A stretch of 64,000 bases of DNA from LMUY01 sp965199555 (lineage in GTDB: Bacteria; Pseudomonadota; Alphaproteobacteria; Acetobacterales; Acetobacteraceae), in NCBI GenBank assembly GCA_965199555.1, contig CBDASJ010000006.1, positions 558,001 to 622,000 on the forward strand, in the 5' to 3' direction. Shown piece by piece: positions 15,380 to 24,902 of this stretch (position 1 is its first letter; each line of letters starts with the position of its first letter). Under the pieces are notes generated by a model. The model saw only the letters and a program-made list of their open reading frames with translations, was not told the origin of the DNA and searched no databases. The position numbers and the translations under genes are program-made.

Positions 15380-17217
15380 GTCGCTTGCTGCAGGGTGCGC
15401 AGCACCGCCGCGCCGTAGCGCTCCAGCTTGGAGGTGCCGAACCCCTTGATCAGCGCCAGGTCGTCCAGCGTGCGCGGGTGGATCGCCGCGAGGTCACGCA
15501 GCACCGAGTCGTGGAAGATCACGTAGGGCGGCACGGATTGCAGCTTGGCTTCCGCCAGGCGCCAGGCACGCAGCGCCTCGAACGGGCCGGATGGCGGGTC
15601 GTCGGTGTCGGTGGCAGCCGGGCGAGCGCCGCGCGGCCGGTCCCGCTTGCGCCCGGCGATCGGGTCGGGCGTTTCTTCCCGCAGCATCACGGTGGTTTCG
15701 CCGCGCAGGATGGGCCGCGCGCGCTCCGTCACCAGCGCCAGGCCGGCGCGCTCCCCCTCGCCGCGGCGCAGCGCGCCGATCGCCACCAACTGGCGGATCA
15801 CGCCGCGCCAAAAGCCGTCCGGCTGGTCCGCGCCGGCGCCCCAGGTGGGCAGGCGGTCATGCGCGTGCTTTTCCACCATCGGCGTGCGCTCCCCGCGCAG
15901 CACGGCGGTGATGTGCAGCGCGCCGAACATCTGCCCAGTGCGGTAGATCGCCGACAGCACCTTCTGCGCCGCCACCGTGCCGTCGAACAGGTTCACCGGG
16001 TTGGCGCAGGTGTCGCAATGGCCGCACGGTTCCTCCAGCGTTTCGCCGAAGCAGGCGAGCAGGGCGCGGGTGCGGCATTGCGGCGTTTCGGTCAGCCCGA
16101 TCATCGCTTCCAGCCGGGCGGCGCGCACCCGGCGCTCCGCCTCGGGGGCGGTGGACTGCTCCAGCCAATGGCGGGCGCGCACGATGTCCTCGCCGCCATA
16201 CAGCAGCAGCGTGTCGGCACGGTCGCCGTCGCGGCCGGAGCGGCCGATCTGCTGGTAATAGGCTTCCGGGCTGTCGGGCATGTCGAGGTGGACGACGTAA
16301 CGCACGTCCGGCCGGTCGATGCCCATGCCGAACGCGATGGTCGCCACCATCACCACCGGCTCGCCGGAGCGGAATCGCGTCAGCGCCACCCGCTTTTCCA
16401 TCGCCGACAGCCCGGCGTGGAACGGGATGGCCGGCTCCCCGGCGGCACGTAGGCTTTGCGCCACCCGCTCCGTCTTGGCACGGCTGCCGCAGTACACAAT
16501 GCCCGCCTGCCCCTGGCGCTTGCGCAAAAAGGCGGTGAGCTGCCCCAACTCGCCCGTCTTGGGCAGCGCCGCGATGTGGAGGTTGCGGCGGTGGAAGGAG
16601 GCGGCGAACACCGCCGCATCCGCCATGTCCAGGGCTTCGAGGATGTCCGCCCGGGTGCGCGGATCTGCCGTGGCCGTCAGGGCGATGCGCGGCACGCCGG
16701 GGAAATCCTGCCGCAACCGCTTGAGCATGCGGTATTCCGGGCGGAACTCATGCCCCCAAGCGGAGACGCAATGCGCCTCGTCCACCGCGATCAACGCGAC
16801 CTCCTGCCGCCACAGCCGTTCCAGCGTGCCGGACATCATCAGCCGCTCGGGCGAAACGTAGAGCAGGTCGAGCGTGCCGTCGGTGAGGGCGCGCGAGGTG
16901 CGGGCCGCGTCGTCCGCCTCCACCTCCGAATGCAGCGCCCCGGCGGACACGCCGAGTTGGCGCAAGGCCGCCACCTGGTCGTCCATCAGGGCGATCAGCG
17001 GCGACACCACCACGGCCACGCCGAACCGAACCAGCGCCGGCACCTGATAGCACACGCTCTTGCCGCCACCGGTGGGCATCAGGACCAGGGCGTCGCCGCC
17101 CCGGACCACCTGCGCCACCGCTTCCTCCTGCAAGCCGCGGAAGGCGGGGAAGCCGAAGACCCGATGCAGGATGTCGCGCGGGCTCTCCGGTCCGACCGGT
17201 CCGTGGCCGTCCGGCAT
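15376..17217 (-). CDS. recQ: ATP-dependent DNA helicase RecQ
   Basis: A 613-residue 3'-5' superfamily 2 helicase acting in recombination and replication-fork repair. Visible are motif I LMPTGGGKSVCYQ, Ia VVVSPLIALMDDQ, motif II VDEAHCVSAWGHEFRPEY (RecQ aromatic loop), motif VI QQIGRSGRDG, the zinc-binding RQC cysteines (CRTRALLACFGE, then CGHCDTC), and a C-terminal HRDC domain (about 530-600, FEALRAWRLAEAKLQSVPPY). All RecQ-hallmark domains are present. It sits 3 bp after the OmpA-like lipoprotein gene and overlaps the methyltransferase gene, forming a compact three-gene unit. Confidence 0.95.
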   Translation of the reverse strand: MPDGHGPVGPESPRDILHRVFGFPAFRGLQEEAVAQVVRGGDALVLMPTGGGKSVCYQVPALVRFGVAVVVSPLIALMDDQVAALRQLGVSAGALHSEVEADDAARTSRALTDGTLDLLYVSPERLMMSGTLERLWRQEVALIAVDEAHCVSAWGHEFRPEYRMLKRLRQDFPGVPRIALTATADPRTRADILEALDMADAAVFAASFHRRNLHIAALPKTGELGQLTAFLRKRQGQAGIVYCGSRAKTERVAQSLRAAGEPAIPFHAGLSAMEKRVALTRFRSGEPVVMVATIAFGMGIDRPDVRYVVHLDMPDSPEAYYQQIGRSGRDGDRADTLLLYGGEDIVRARHWLEQSTAPEAERRVRAARLEAMIGLTETPQCRTRALLACFGETLEEPCGHCDTCANPVNLFDGTVAAQKVLSAIYRTGQMFGALHITAVLRGERTPMVEKHAHDRLPTWGAGADQPDGFWRGVIRQLVAIGALRRGEGERAGLALVTERARPILRGETTVMLREETPDPIAGRKRDRPRGARPAATDTDDPPSGPFEALRAWRLAEAKLQSVPPYVIFHDSVLRDLAAIHPRTLDDLALIKGFGTSKLERYGAAVLRTLQQAT

Positions 17218-17220
17218 CGC

Positions 17221-17604
17221 CTACGGCAGGTCGATGTCGATCTCGACCCGGCGGCGCTCCACGCCCGGCTGGCTGTTCGGCGGCGTGCCCACGGCGCTGC
17301 GCCGGATGCGGGCATGCGCCACGCCATCCTGCTCCAGCAAGGCCGCCACCGCGTCGGCGCGTGCCTGCGACAAGGAGATCTCCGCCGCGGTGGATCCGGC
17401 ATTGTCGGCGTAGCCGGTCACCTTCACCAGGTAGTTCGGGAATTTCTGCGCCAGGGCGGCGGCGTTGGACACCACCGTCATCCCGGCCGGACCAAGGTTC
17501 GCGGAGAAGTCGTTGAAGAAGACCGGGTACACGCGATCCGGCGGCTCCTGCATCGCGCAGGCAGTCAAAGCAAGCAGGCCCAGGCCCGTGGCGAGGCGAC
17601 GCAT
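17221..17604 (-). CDS. OmpA-family lipoprotein
   Basis: A 127-residue exported lipoprotein. A basic N-terminus and hydrophobic core end in a lipobox (LLALTAC, Cys about residue 17). The mature part is a single OmpA/Pal-like peptidoglycan-associating domain: VYPVFFNDFSANLGPAGMTV, KVTGYADNAGSTAAEISLSQ and ARADAVAALLEQDGV. It is probably tethered to a membrane and bound to the cell wall. ATG 17604 gives the signal peptide directly; longer frames upstream lack one. It immediately precedes recQ. Confidence 0.88.
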   Translation of the reverse strand: MRRLATGLGLLALTACAMQEPPDRVYPVFFNDFSANLGPAGMTVVSNAAALAQKFPNYLVKVTGYADNAGSTAAEISLSQARADAVAALLEQDGVAHARIRRSAVGTPPNSQPGVERRRVEIDIDLP

Positions 17605-17677
17605 GTGGCAGACTCCGTGTTCTGGCCTGGCAACCTGCCCGTTGCCACGAAGCCAGGTCAACCGACCCGGCGAATAA

Positions 17678-19315
17678 TCACGCGGCCGCCGCGACGGCAT
17701 GGCCGCCGGACAGCCGCCAGATGCGATCCAACCGCTCCACCCCGGTCAGGCGGTGGGTGATCAGCAACAGGGTGCGGCCGGGCGGCAGGTCGTTCAGGGT
17801 TTGCAGGAAGGCCTTTTCGGTTTGCGCGTCCAGGCCGGCGCAGGGCTCGTCCAGCACCAGCACCGGCGCATCCGAGAGCAGCGTGCGGGCCAGCGCGATG
17901 CGGCGCCCTTGGCCGCCGGACACGCGCGCGCCGCCTTCGCCCAGCCAGGTATCCAGCCCGTCGGGCAGGCTGCGGACGAACTCTCCCACCGCGGCCTGGT
18001 CCAGCGCGCGCCACAGTGCCGGCTCGTCCGCATCGGGGCGGCCGACCAGCAGGTTGGCGCGGATGGTGTCGTCGAACAGATGCGTCGCCTGGGACAGCCA
18101 GCCGAAGCGGCCGCGCAGCTCGGCCGCCGCCAGCGTCGCCAGGTCGGCGCCACCCAGCAGGATGCGGCCGCCTTGCGGGGCTGCGACCTTCAGCAGCAGC
18201 GCCGCCAAGGTGGATTTGCCGCAGCCGGACGGGCCGAGGATGGCGACGCGGCTGCCTTGCGGGATGTCCAGCGTCAGACCGTCGAACAGGGTCGGCCGGG
18301 TTGGTTCCCAGCGGAACCGGACCGCCTCGAATCGCAAGGCGTTGGCGCTCGGCAAAGGTGCGGGGGAGATCGGTTCCGGCGCGGCCGTGCCCGGACGCGC
18401 CGCCTCCAGCACGCGTTGCGCCGCCGCGGCGGCGTGGCCGGCCAGTGCGCCGGCGCGGGACAGCCCGCCCGCGGCTTCCAACGCCGCCACCAGCAGGAAC
18501 ACGGCGCCCGCGGCAAATACCGGCCGCGTGCCGGCGCCCAGCAACAGCAACAGGATCGCCAACTGGCCGCACAGGAAGGCGGCGGCTTGCGCCCAAGCGG
18601 CGTGGCTCGCCAAATGGCCGCGCGCCAGGCCGACAGCGGCGTCGCGCTCGGCGATTGCATCGGCCATACGCGTTTCCGCGCCGAACATGCGCACTTCGCG
18701 CAGGCCGGACAGCGCGTCCAACACCGCCACCCGCAGCGCGCCGCTGGATTCTGCGACCGCGATCCCCCGCGTCCCGGCGGCGCGGGCCGCCAGCGCGGGG
18801 ACCAGGAACGCGGCGGCGGCGAACAAGCCGCATGCCGCCAGGCCGAGCGGCCACAGCGCTTCGCCCAGCGCCACCAGCACGACCAGCAGCACCACGAGCA
18901 AGAGCGCCGCGCCCGCCAGCGGCACCAGGATGCGCAGGTAGAGGCCGTCCAGCGCCTCCACATCCGCCACCAGGCGGGACATGAGGTCGCCGGAGCGCTG
19001 CATGCCCAGCCCGCCCGCCGACCGCGCCGCCTGCCGGCCGAAGAACCACACCCGCAAATCCGCCAGCGCGCGGAAGGTAGCGTTGTGGGTCACCAGGCGC
19101 TCCGCATAGCGCAGCACCACCCGCAGCGGACCCAGCACGGTCAGCAACGCGCCGGCGGCCACGCCCGCCCCCAGCAGCAGGACCGCCACGTGCACGCCCG
19201 CCAGCGCCAGCAACGCCGCGCCGGCCAGCACCGACGTAACGGCCACGGCGACGCCCGCCGCCAGCCATCCCCATTGCCGGCGCCACAGCAGCAGGATGCG
19301 GAGCAGCGGCCTCAT
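17678..19315 (-). CDS. cydC: Thiol reductant ABC exporter subunit CydC
   Basis: A 545-residue half-transporter (TM domain plus ATPase) that with CydD exports glutathione/cysteine to the periplasm, needed for cytochrome bd and c assembly. Six TM segments are in the first 300 residues. The ATPase has Walker A ILGPSGCGKSTLAALLL, ABC signature VSGGQGRRIALAR, Walker B VLVLDEPCAGLD and the H-loop in LLITHRL. It overlaps cydD by 4 bp as the downstream gene. No cydAB oxidase genes are present in the window. Confidence 0.93.
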   Translation of the reverse strand: MRPLLRILLLWRRQWGWLAAGVAVAVTSVLAGAALLALAGVHVAVLLLGAGVAAGALLTVLGPLRVVLRYAERLVTHNATFRALADLRVWFFGRQAARSAGGLGMQRSGDLMSRLVADVEALDGLYLRILVPLAGAALLLVVLLVVLVALGEALWPLGLAACGLFAAAAFLVPALAARAAGTRGIAVAESSGALRVAVLDALSGLREVRMFGAETRMADAIAERDAAVGLARGHLASHAAWAQAAAFLCGQLAILLLLLGAGTRPVFAAGAVFLLVAALEAAGGLSRAGALAGHAAAAAQRVLEAARPGTAAPEPISPAPLPSANALRFEAVRFRWEPTRPTLFDGLTLDIPQGSRVAILGPSGCGKSTLAALLLKVAAPQGGRILLGGADLATLAAAELRGRFGWLSQATHLFDDTIRANLLVGRPDADEPALWRALDQAAVGEFVRSLPDGLDTWLGEGGARVSGGQGRRIALARTLLSDAPVLVLDEPCAGLDAQTEKAFLQTLNDLPPGRTLLLITHRLTGVERLDRIWRLSGGHAVAAAA

Positions 19316-20992
19316 GCCGCCCCCCGTGCCGCGGCGATCCGGCCGTCACGCAAGTCCAGCCGTCGCGTGCCGAAGCTGAGCACCGCCGCGGCGTGGCTGG
19401 CCACCACCACGGTGCGCCCCACCGACAGCCGGCGCAGGCTGTCCATCACGTCGCCTTCGGTCACGGGGTCGAGATGGGCAGTCGGCTCGTCCAGCAGCAA
19501 CAGCGGCGCGTTCTTCAGGAACGCCCGGGCGATCGCCACACGCTGCGCCTGGCCGCCGGACAGGCCGAACCCGCCCTCCCCCACTGCCGTGTCGAGCCCG
19601 TTCGGCAACGTCTCGGCAAACTCGGCGACGCGGGCGCTGCGGGCGGCGGATTCGACGTCCTTGTCCGTGGCGTCCGGGCGACCGAAGCGGATGTTCTCGC
19701 GCAACGTGCCCGCGAACACGACCGGGTGCTGGCCGATCGCCGCCGTCATGCGCATGAGGGCTTGTGGCACGATGGTGGCCAGGTCGGCGCCGTTCACCAG
19801 CACCCGGCCGGTCTGCGGCTGCACGAAGCCGAGCAGGATCTCGATGATCGTGGACTTGCCGGCGCCGGACGGCCCGGCCAGCACCAGCGTTTCCCCGGCA
19901 GGGATGCGGAAGCTGATGTCGTCCAGCGCCGCCCCGCGGGCGGGGTCCCAGGTGAAGCCGACATTCTCGAACGCGATGCTGACGCCATGCGCCGACACGG
20001 TGCGGATCGGCGCGGCGGGCACGGCAGGCGGTGGCAGCGGCGGCACGGCGGCGATGGCTTCCGCCGCGGCGGTGGCCTGGGCGCGGTCCTGATAGGCGAC
20101 GGAAAACGCCCGCAGCGGCGCGAAGAACTCCGGCACCGCCAACAGCACGAACAAGGCCGGCGCCGGGTCGAGGCGATCGGCCAGCGCGGCATGGCCGTAG
20201 CGGATGGCGAGCACGACCAAAGCCAGTGCGACCGCGCAGTCCAGCGCCGCCGACGCCAGAAAAGCGAGGCGCAGCACCCGCATGGTGCGGCGGCGCAGCT
20301 CGTCGGCTGCCACTGCCAGGGCGCGTGCTTCATCGGCGGTGCGCCCGGCCAGTACGATGGTGGCAATGCCGCGCATCCGGTCGAGGAAGCGGGCCTGCAA
20401 CCGGCTGAGCGCCAGGAACTGGCTCCGCGACGCGGCAGCGGCACCCAGGCCGGACACCGCCTGCGCAACTGGCACCAGCAGGCCGCACGCGGCGATGATC
20501 AACGCGCCCCGCCAATCAACCAGCGCCACGGCCACCAGCACCAGCAGCGGCCCGGCCACGGCCAGGCTGCGGGCGGGCAGCCAGCGTGCGAAGAACCCGT
20601 CCAGCGCGTCAATGCGGTCCACCGCCGTCACCGCCAGGGCCGCCGAATGCTCCTGCCGCAGCAGGCTCGGACCGGCGGCCAGCAGGCGGGCCACCACGTC
20701 GCGGCGCAGCCTGTGCCGGGCGGCCACGCCGTTCCGCGTGGCGGTGCGATCCGACACGATCGCGGCGGCGGCGCGCAGGATCGCGGCGATGCCGAAGCCG
20801 GCGATGGCCCACCATGCGGGAGCGGCGCGGTCGGCAAGGGCGGCGCCAAGCACCGTGGCGGCGCACCCCGCCTGCACCAGGGCCAGCAGGGTGTTCAGCC
20901 AGCCCGAGTGCGACGACGGGTCGGGAGGCCTGCCGTTCGGATGTGGTTTGGCTCCGCAGCCAGTCGCGGCCGCGCGCGGTGGGTGCGCTCAT
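19312..20992 (-). CDS. cydD: Thiol reductant ABC exporter subunit CydD, apparently frameshifted near its N-terminus
   Basis: ABC half-transporter partner of CydC. It has Walker A LAGPSGAGKSTIIEILL, signature GLSGGQAQRVAIARAF and Walker B LLLLDEPTAHLD. From the first in-frame start (GTG 20877) the protein is 521 residues and begins inside TM1. The missing part is readable in another frame from ATG 20992 (RGRDWLRSQ, a CydD-like amphipathic start). It joins smoothly to the main frame if one base of the CCC at 20903-20905 is removed, giving PVVALGWLNTLLALVQAGC. With that correction the gene encodes 559 residues, a normal length. This is either a sequence error or a true +1 shift; a functional GTG-started short form is less likely. 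Confidence 0.88.
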
Positions 20993-21049
20993 CCCTGCCA
21001 TGTAGCGCTGGCCGCCGGGCCTGCCCAGCCGGCCAGGGTTAAACCTGCG

Positions 21050-22216
21050 TCAGGCCTGCAAGGCGTTCTTTGCCACGCCGGCCAGGAAGCGCGCCGCCGC
21101 GGGCAGGATGGCGTCGTTGAAGTCGTAGTTCGGGTTGTGCAGCTCCCGCCCGCCATCCCCGGGGCCGTTGCCGATCCAAACAAAGGCGCCGGGCCGCTGT
21201 TCGAGATAGGCGCCGAAATCCTCGCTGGCCATCGAGGGGGGCAGGGTGCGGTGCAGCGGCAACCCGGCGTCCCGGGCGGTGCGGGCAGCCAGTTCCGCCT
21301 CGGGGCCGCTGTTGATGACACCGGAGATACCGGTGGAGATATCCACCGCGCCCGCCATCCCGAACGTCGCCGCGATGCCATCCACGACGCGGCGGATCGC
21401 TTCGTCAACCTGCGCGTGAACCGCCGGGCGGTGGGTGCGAAAGGTGCCGCGCATGATGGCGCGATGCGGGATTTGGTTCGCTGCCTGCCCGCCTTCCAGC
21501 GTGCAGAAAGACAGCACGGCCGTGTCCAGCGGGTCGACGTTGCGCGACACGATGGATTGCAGCGCCACCAGCGCGTGCGCCGCGGCCAACACCGGGTCGC
21601 GCGTCAGATGCGGTAACGCGGCGTGGCCGGCATGGCCTTCCAGGGTGACGGCCACGCGGGAGCCTTGCGCCATCACCGCCCCGTCATGCACCGCCACCTC
21701 CCCGGCGGCCAGGCCCGGCCAGTTGTGGTAGCCGAAGATGCGTTCCATCGGGAAACGCTCCAACAGCCCGGCGCCGAGCATCGCACGGGCGCCGCCATAC
21801 CCTTCCTCTGCCGGTTGGAACACAAGCTGCACAGTGCCGGACCAATCGGTTTCCTGGCTGAGCAGGGCCGCGGCGCCCAGCAGGCTAACGGTGTGCCCGT
21901 CATGGCCGCACGCGTGCATCACACCGGCCCGGGTCGACGCGTAGGCAACGCCGGTTTGTTCGTCGATCGGCAGCGCGTCCATGTCTGCCCGTAGTCCGAC
22001 GCTGCGATTGGACTGGCCGCGGCTCACGGTGGCGACGATGCCGTGGCCGCCCACCCCTGCGACGAAGGGCACGCCCAGCTCCGTCAGCCGCGCAGCCACG
22101 AAGGCGGCGGTCGCCTCCTCGTGCAGCGACAGTTCCGGATTGGCGTGCAGGTGGCGGCGCCATTGCGTGAGGGACGCGGCGAGCGCGGGGTCCAGGTCGG
22201 CGGCGGATGATGTCAT
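21050..22216 (-). CDS. M20-family amidohydrolase (hippurate hydrolase/N-acyl amino acid deacylase type)
   Basis: A 388-residue dizinc amidohydrolase. Metal and catalytic motifs are GLRADMDALPI, VMHACGHDGHT (metal His and Asp) and VFQPAEEGYGGA (catalytic Glu pair). A lid/dimerisation domain runs from about 180 to 290 (LEGHAGHAALPHLTRDPV), and a C-terminal metal ligand region holds SMASEDFGAYL and LHNPNYDFND. This is the IAA-amino-acid/hippurate hydrolase branch, and the exact substrate is not predictable. Its start overlaps the stop of the HWE kinase gene by 4 bp, so it is probably cotranscribed with nepR and the kinase gene, an unexpected partner for stress signalling. Confidence 0.9.
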   Translation of the reverse strand: MTSSAADLDPALAASLTQWRRHLHANPELSLHEEATAAFVAARLTELGVPFVAGVGGHGIVATVSRGQSNRSVGLRADMDALPIDEQTGVAYASTRAGVMHACGHDGHTVSLLGAAALLSQETDWSGTVQLVFQPAEEGYGGARAMLGAGLLERFPMERIFGYHNWPGLAAGEVAVHDGAVMAQGSRVAVTLEGHAGHAALPHLTRDPVLAAAHALVALQSIVSRNVDPLDTAVLSFCTLEGGQAANQIPHRAIMRGTFRTHRPAVHAQVDEAIRRVVDGIAATFGMAGAVDISTGISGVINSGPEAELAARTARDAGLPLHRTLPPSMASEDFGAYLEQRPGAFVWIGNGPGDGGRELHNPNYDFNDAILPAAARFLAGVAKNALQA

Positions 22217-23919
22217 GCCGCACTATCCTGTTCCGCCCGGGCGCTGTCCACCGCGCTGCGGGGTGGGACGAGCCCACGGGTCAGTCGAACGGCGTAGCGC
22301 GTGCCGCCATGCTCCTCGATCGTCAACATGGCGCCGAGCTGCCGGCTAAAGCCGCGGATCAACTGCAGCCCGATGCCGTCCCGCGTCCCTGCCTCCGACT
22401 TGCCCGCCGGAATGCCGACGCCGTCGTCGCTGATGGTCAGGTCCAAGCCACCATCATGATCCTTCAGCACCACGGAGATCCTGCCGGGCCGGCCGCTGGG
22501 GAAGGCATAGCGGACCGAATTGGTGACGGCCTCCGTGACGATCAGCGCCAAGGGCACGGCCTGGTCGCTGGACATGCGCATTTCCGGCGCCTCGATGAGC
22601 ATCTGGATGCGGGCGCCCTCCGCCTCGCCCATTGCCTGGAACAACTGCCCGCAAAGCTCCGCGAGGAAGGAGCGCATGTTGATCGTGTGCAGCTCGCCAT
22701 CGGCATACAGATGCCGGTGCAGCGTCGCCAAGGCCCGTACGCGATCGCGCGCCGCCTGGAACTCGGCGCGGGCTTCCGGGACGCGGATGCGGCTCGCCTG
22801 GAGGTTGAGCAGGCTTGCGATGACCTGGAGGTTGTTCTTCACCCGATGGTGGACTTCCAGGACGAGTAGATCCTGGCGTTCCTGCGCCTTGGTCAACTCC
22901 GCTTCGCGTTGCTGCAGGCCGGCCGTGGCCTCGCGGAACGATTGTGCGAGCTGCAACACCTCATCCGGAGCCCCGCCCAGGTCACCGGGGTCGAACGATC
23001 CGCCCGCCTGCCAGCGGCGCACCGCGGCGCTGAGGCGGCGCAGCGGGTTGCCGAAAGCGAGGTCCGCCCCCAGGACAACGGCGGCAAGCCCTGCCAGCAG
23101 AAGCGCGGTGAGTTCGGCCAGCCGGACCAGCAGTTCACGTACGGCCGCCTCGTGCTCGTGCCGGGCGGAAGTAGCGGCGATCAGCCGCCAGTGGCTCGGC
23201 AGCAGCGTCGTAGCGTAGGCGTAGCGGACACCTGCCATGGATTGCGCCTGCACCGCGAGCTGTGCGGCACTCGTGAGGCTCGCCATAGTGCCCGCGGATG
23301 GCTGTGCCTCGGCCACGGCGCCACGCGACGCGAGCACGGCCTCGTGCTCGTCAAGCAGCCACAAAGCGTCGCCTGCATCATTCAGGCGGTCGGATAACAG
23401 GTGGTTTCTGAGCCAGGCCGACGGCAAAGCCTGGACCAGCGTCTCATCGCTGTCGGTGCGGTAGTCCAAAATCGCGTTGCCGTGCACGCCGCAGGCGACA
23501 ATCTCATTCGGACCACCGCGGCACGATTGGGCGAGCAAAGCGCCAGCAAGCGCTGGGAAATCGGCTACAATGCCGACCCGACAGGCGATGTTGCCATTAC
23601 GCTCGATCGTGACAATGGAGGGTGGAAGCACGCGGTCAACGCCAACGCCAGCCGGATCGCAGTGTCCGCCCGACAAATGCGCCGACGCTGCACGCAACCC
23701 GCTTTCCAGTGCGGCAAAGGCCACGCGGTAGCCGGCGAGTTGCTGGCCATCCAGCAGGATGGCGCGCTCTTGTGCCGCATGGGAGACGGATTGGTAGTCC
23801 TGCCAGGCGATCGTGGCGGCCATTGCCATGATCGGGATGACGGCAACGACGGCCAGGCCGGTCAGTCGGCCCCTTGTATGGCCAAGCCGCGACCACCAAC
23901 CCGGCCGGCCCAGTATCAC
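22213..23919 (-). CDS. HWE/HisKA_2-type sensor histidine kinase of the general stress response
   Basis: A 568-residue membrane kinase. TM1 is about residues 18-40 (LTGLAVVAVIPIMAMAATIA), a roughly 220-residue periplasmic sensor region holds six cysteines, TM2 is about 270-292, then a HAMP-like segment. The HisKA_2 phospho-acceptor helix is LEVHHRVKNNLQVIASLLNL (His about 356). The HATPase has LIVTEAVTNSVRYAF, ISDDGVGIP and GIGLQLIRGF. Kinases of this family adjacent to nepR usually feed phosphate to PhyR. The gene overlaps nepR by 4 bp and the M20 gene by 4 bp. The periplasmic stimulus is unknown. Confidence 0.9.
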   Translation of the reverse strand: MILGRPGWWSRLGHTRGRLTGLAVVAVIPIMAMAATIAWQDYQSVSHAAQERAILLDGQQLAGYRVAFAALESGLRAASAHLSGGHCDPAGVGVDRVLPPSIVTIERNGNIACRVGIVADFPALAGALLAQSCRGGPNEIVACGVHGNAILDYRTDSDETLVQALPSAWLRNHLLSDRLNDAGDALWLLDEHEAVLASRGAVAEAQPSAGTMASLTSAAQLAVQAQSMAGVRYAYATTLLPSHWRLIAATSARHEHEAAVRELLVRLAELTALLLAGLAAVVLGADLAFGNPLRRLSAAVRRWQAGGSFDPGDLGGAPDEVLQLAQSFREATAGLQQREAELTKAQERQDLLVLEVHHRVKNNLQVIASLLNLQASRIRVPEARAEFQAARDRVRALATLHRHLYADGELHTINMRSFLAELCGQLFQAMGEAEGARIQMLIEAPEMRMSSDQAVPLALIVTEAVTNSVRYAFPSGRPGRISVVLKDHDGGLDLTISDDGVGIPAGKSEAGTRDGIGLQLIRGFSRQLGAMLTIEEHGGTRYAVRLTRGLVPPRSAVDSARAEQDSAA

Positions 23920-24101
23920 TTCAGCCGATCTTCCTCGATCAACTTCAAAAGCTCGTCTGGGACGGGTTCACTTGCCACGTCATCATAAATCTTGTGCAGA
24001 CCGCGTTGGAGCCAGAGGTCGAATGCTTCCGGCTTGGCTGCGTCGGATTTACTTCTCGATGTCTTTCTCGGCTTTGGATCATTCATATCCGGATGCTTCA
24101 C
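23916..24101 (-). CDS. nepR: Anti-sigma factor NepR
   Basis: A 61-residue anti-sigma factor that holds EcfG inactive until phosphorylated PhyR sequesters it. A disordered basic head is followed by the NepR core FDLWLQRGLHKIYDDVASEP and then VPDELLKLIEE (about 27-57), the helices that clamp the sigma factor or PhyR. The start is GTG at 24101 preceded by CGGAG; an internal ATG at 24086 would remove five residues. It overlaps the kinase gene downstream by 4 bp and is separated from the first ecfG gene by a hairpin terminator, so its expression may be uncoupled from that sigma gene. Confidence 0.92.
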   Translation of the reverse strand: MKHPDMNDPKPRKTSRSKSDAAKPEAFDLWLQRGLHKIYDDVASEPVPDELLKLIEEDRLK

Positions 24102-24120
24102 GCCGCCACTCCGAATATGA

Positions 24121-24144
24121 AAACCGGCCGCAAGCGGCCGGTTT
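24121..24144 (-). terminator. Rho-independent terminator after the first ecfG gene
   Basis: A 10-bp perfect GC-rich stem AAACCGGCCG / CGGCCGGTTT with a 4-base loop. Read on the minus strand it ends in TTTT. It lies 27 bp after the ecfG stop and 20 bp before the nepR start, so it can end or attenuate the sigma-factor transcript before nepR. Confidence 0.7.
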
Positions 24145-24170
24145 CCTTCTACACGAGACGATGATTGGCG

Positions 24171-24740
24171 TTACGAGACTGCGATCTCGGCAGGCGCCGA
24201 AAGGCGTGCCTTGGATAGCTCACGGGCGATGCGCTGTGCCGAGCGACCGGCTTCCTTGGCGTCACCCATCAACCACGCTTCCAGCTGTCGGCGAGCACGG
24301 AACACGCGGCTCTTTGCCGTTCCCACCGCGCAGCCGGTTGCTTGGGCAAGCGCTTCGTAGCTCATGCCGTGGATCACGACCATGACCAACGCCTCACGCT
24401 GATCGGATGGCAGGCGGTTCATGGCAGCACCCAGCTCCTTCAACGCCAGCCGATCCTCGTGCGGAGCATCCGTGGCAAACACAGACTGCGGCACGTCGTC
24501 GATGTCCGTTGTGTCGCGGCGCTTGCGCAGGTTCGAGATGAAGCGGTTGCGCAGGATGCGATGCATCCAGGCGGGGAAGTTGGTGCCGGGAATGAAGGTG
24601 GCCTGTGCCGACAGCGCGTTGCACACGGCGTCTTGCACCAAGTCCTCCGCCGCTGCCCGGTTGCGTGTCAGTGCCAGGGCCTGGACGCGCAGCTTCGGCA
24701 GGATGGCAATCACTTGGTCATGGAAGACGGTGGTCGTCAT
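24171..24740 (-). CDS. ecfG: EcfG-type general stress sigma factor (paralogue 1)
   Basis: A 189-residue ECF sigma factor. Region 2 (about 10-80) reads LTRNRAAAEDLVQDAVCNAL, then FPAWMHRILRNRFISNLRKR. Region 4 (about 105-165) reads LPSDQREALVMVVIHGMSYE, then CAVGTAKSRVFRARRQL. The FIPGTNFPAWMH stretch is characteristic of the EcfG (ECF15) group that pairs with NepR/PhyR. ATG 24740 follows a GGAG; the open frame upstream to 24806 lacks sigma similarity. It lies head-to-tail between the second sigma gene and nepR. Confidence 0.92.
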   Translation of the reverse strand: MTTTVFHDQVIAILPKLRVQALALTRNRAAAEDLVQDAVCNALSAQATFIPGTNFPAWMHRILRNRFISNLRKRRDTTDIDDVPQSVFATDAPHEDRLALKELGAAMNRLPSDQREALVMVVIHGMSYEALAQATGCAVGTAKSRVFRARRQLEAWLMGDAKEAGRSAQRIARELSKARLSAPAEIAVS

Positions 24741-24902
24741 GGAGCATTCTCCGTTTCTGATGGACCAATGACGACCCCAAAAACTTGGTTGCATCCGTTT
24801 GGTCACGAAAACGCGAGCGATACGATCATCGGCAAACTGTCCGTTGTCCTGCCTCGATCGGTCGCTAGGTTGCGGCCATGACGACGGTGGTTCCGAGGAA
24901 AT

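Noticed and set aside
24102..24150. GGAAA-N17-GTT resembling a GSR promoter before nepR
   Set aside because: The match lies entirely within the terminator hairpin and the -35 element lacks the final C; the hairpin explanation is stronger.
24880..24900. GGAAC on the minus strand upstream of the first ecfG gene
   Set aside because: No CGTT-like element at 16-17 bp; not supported as a sigma-EcfG promoter.
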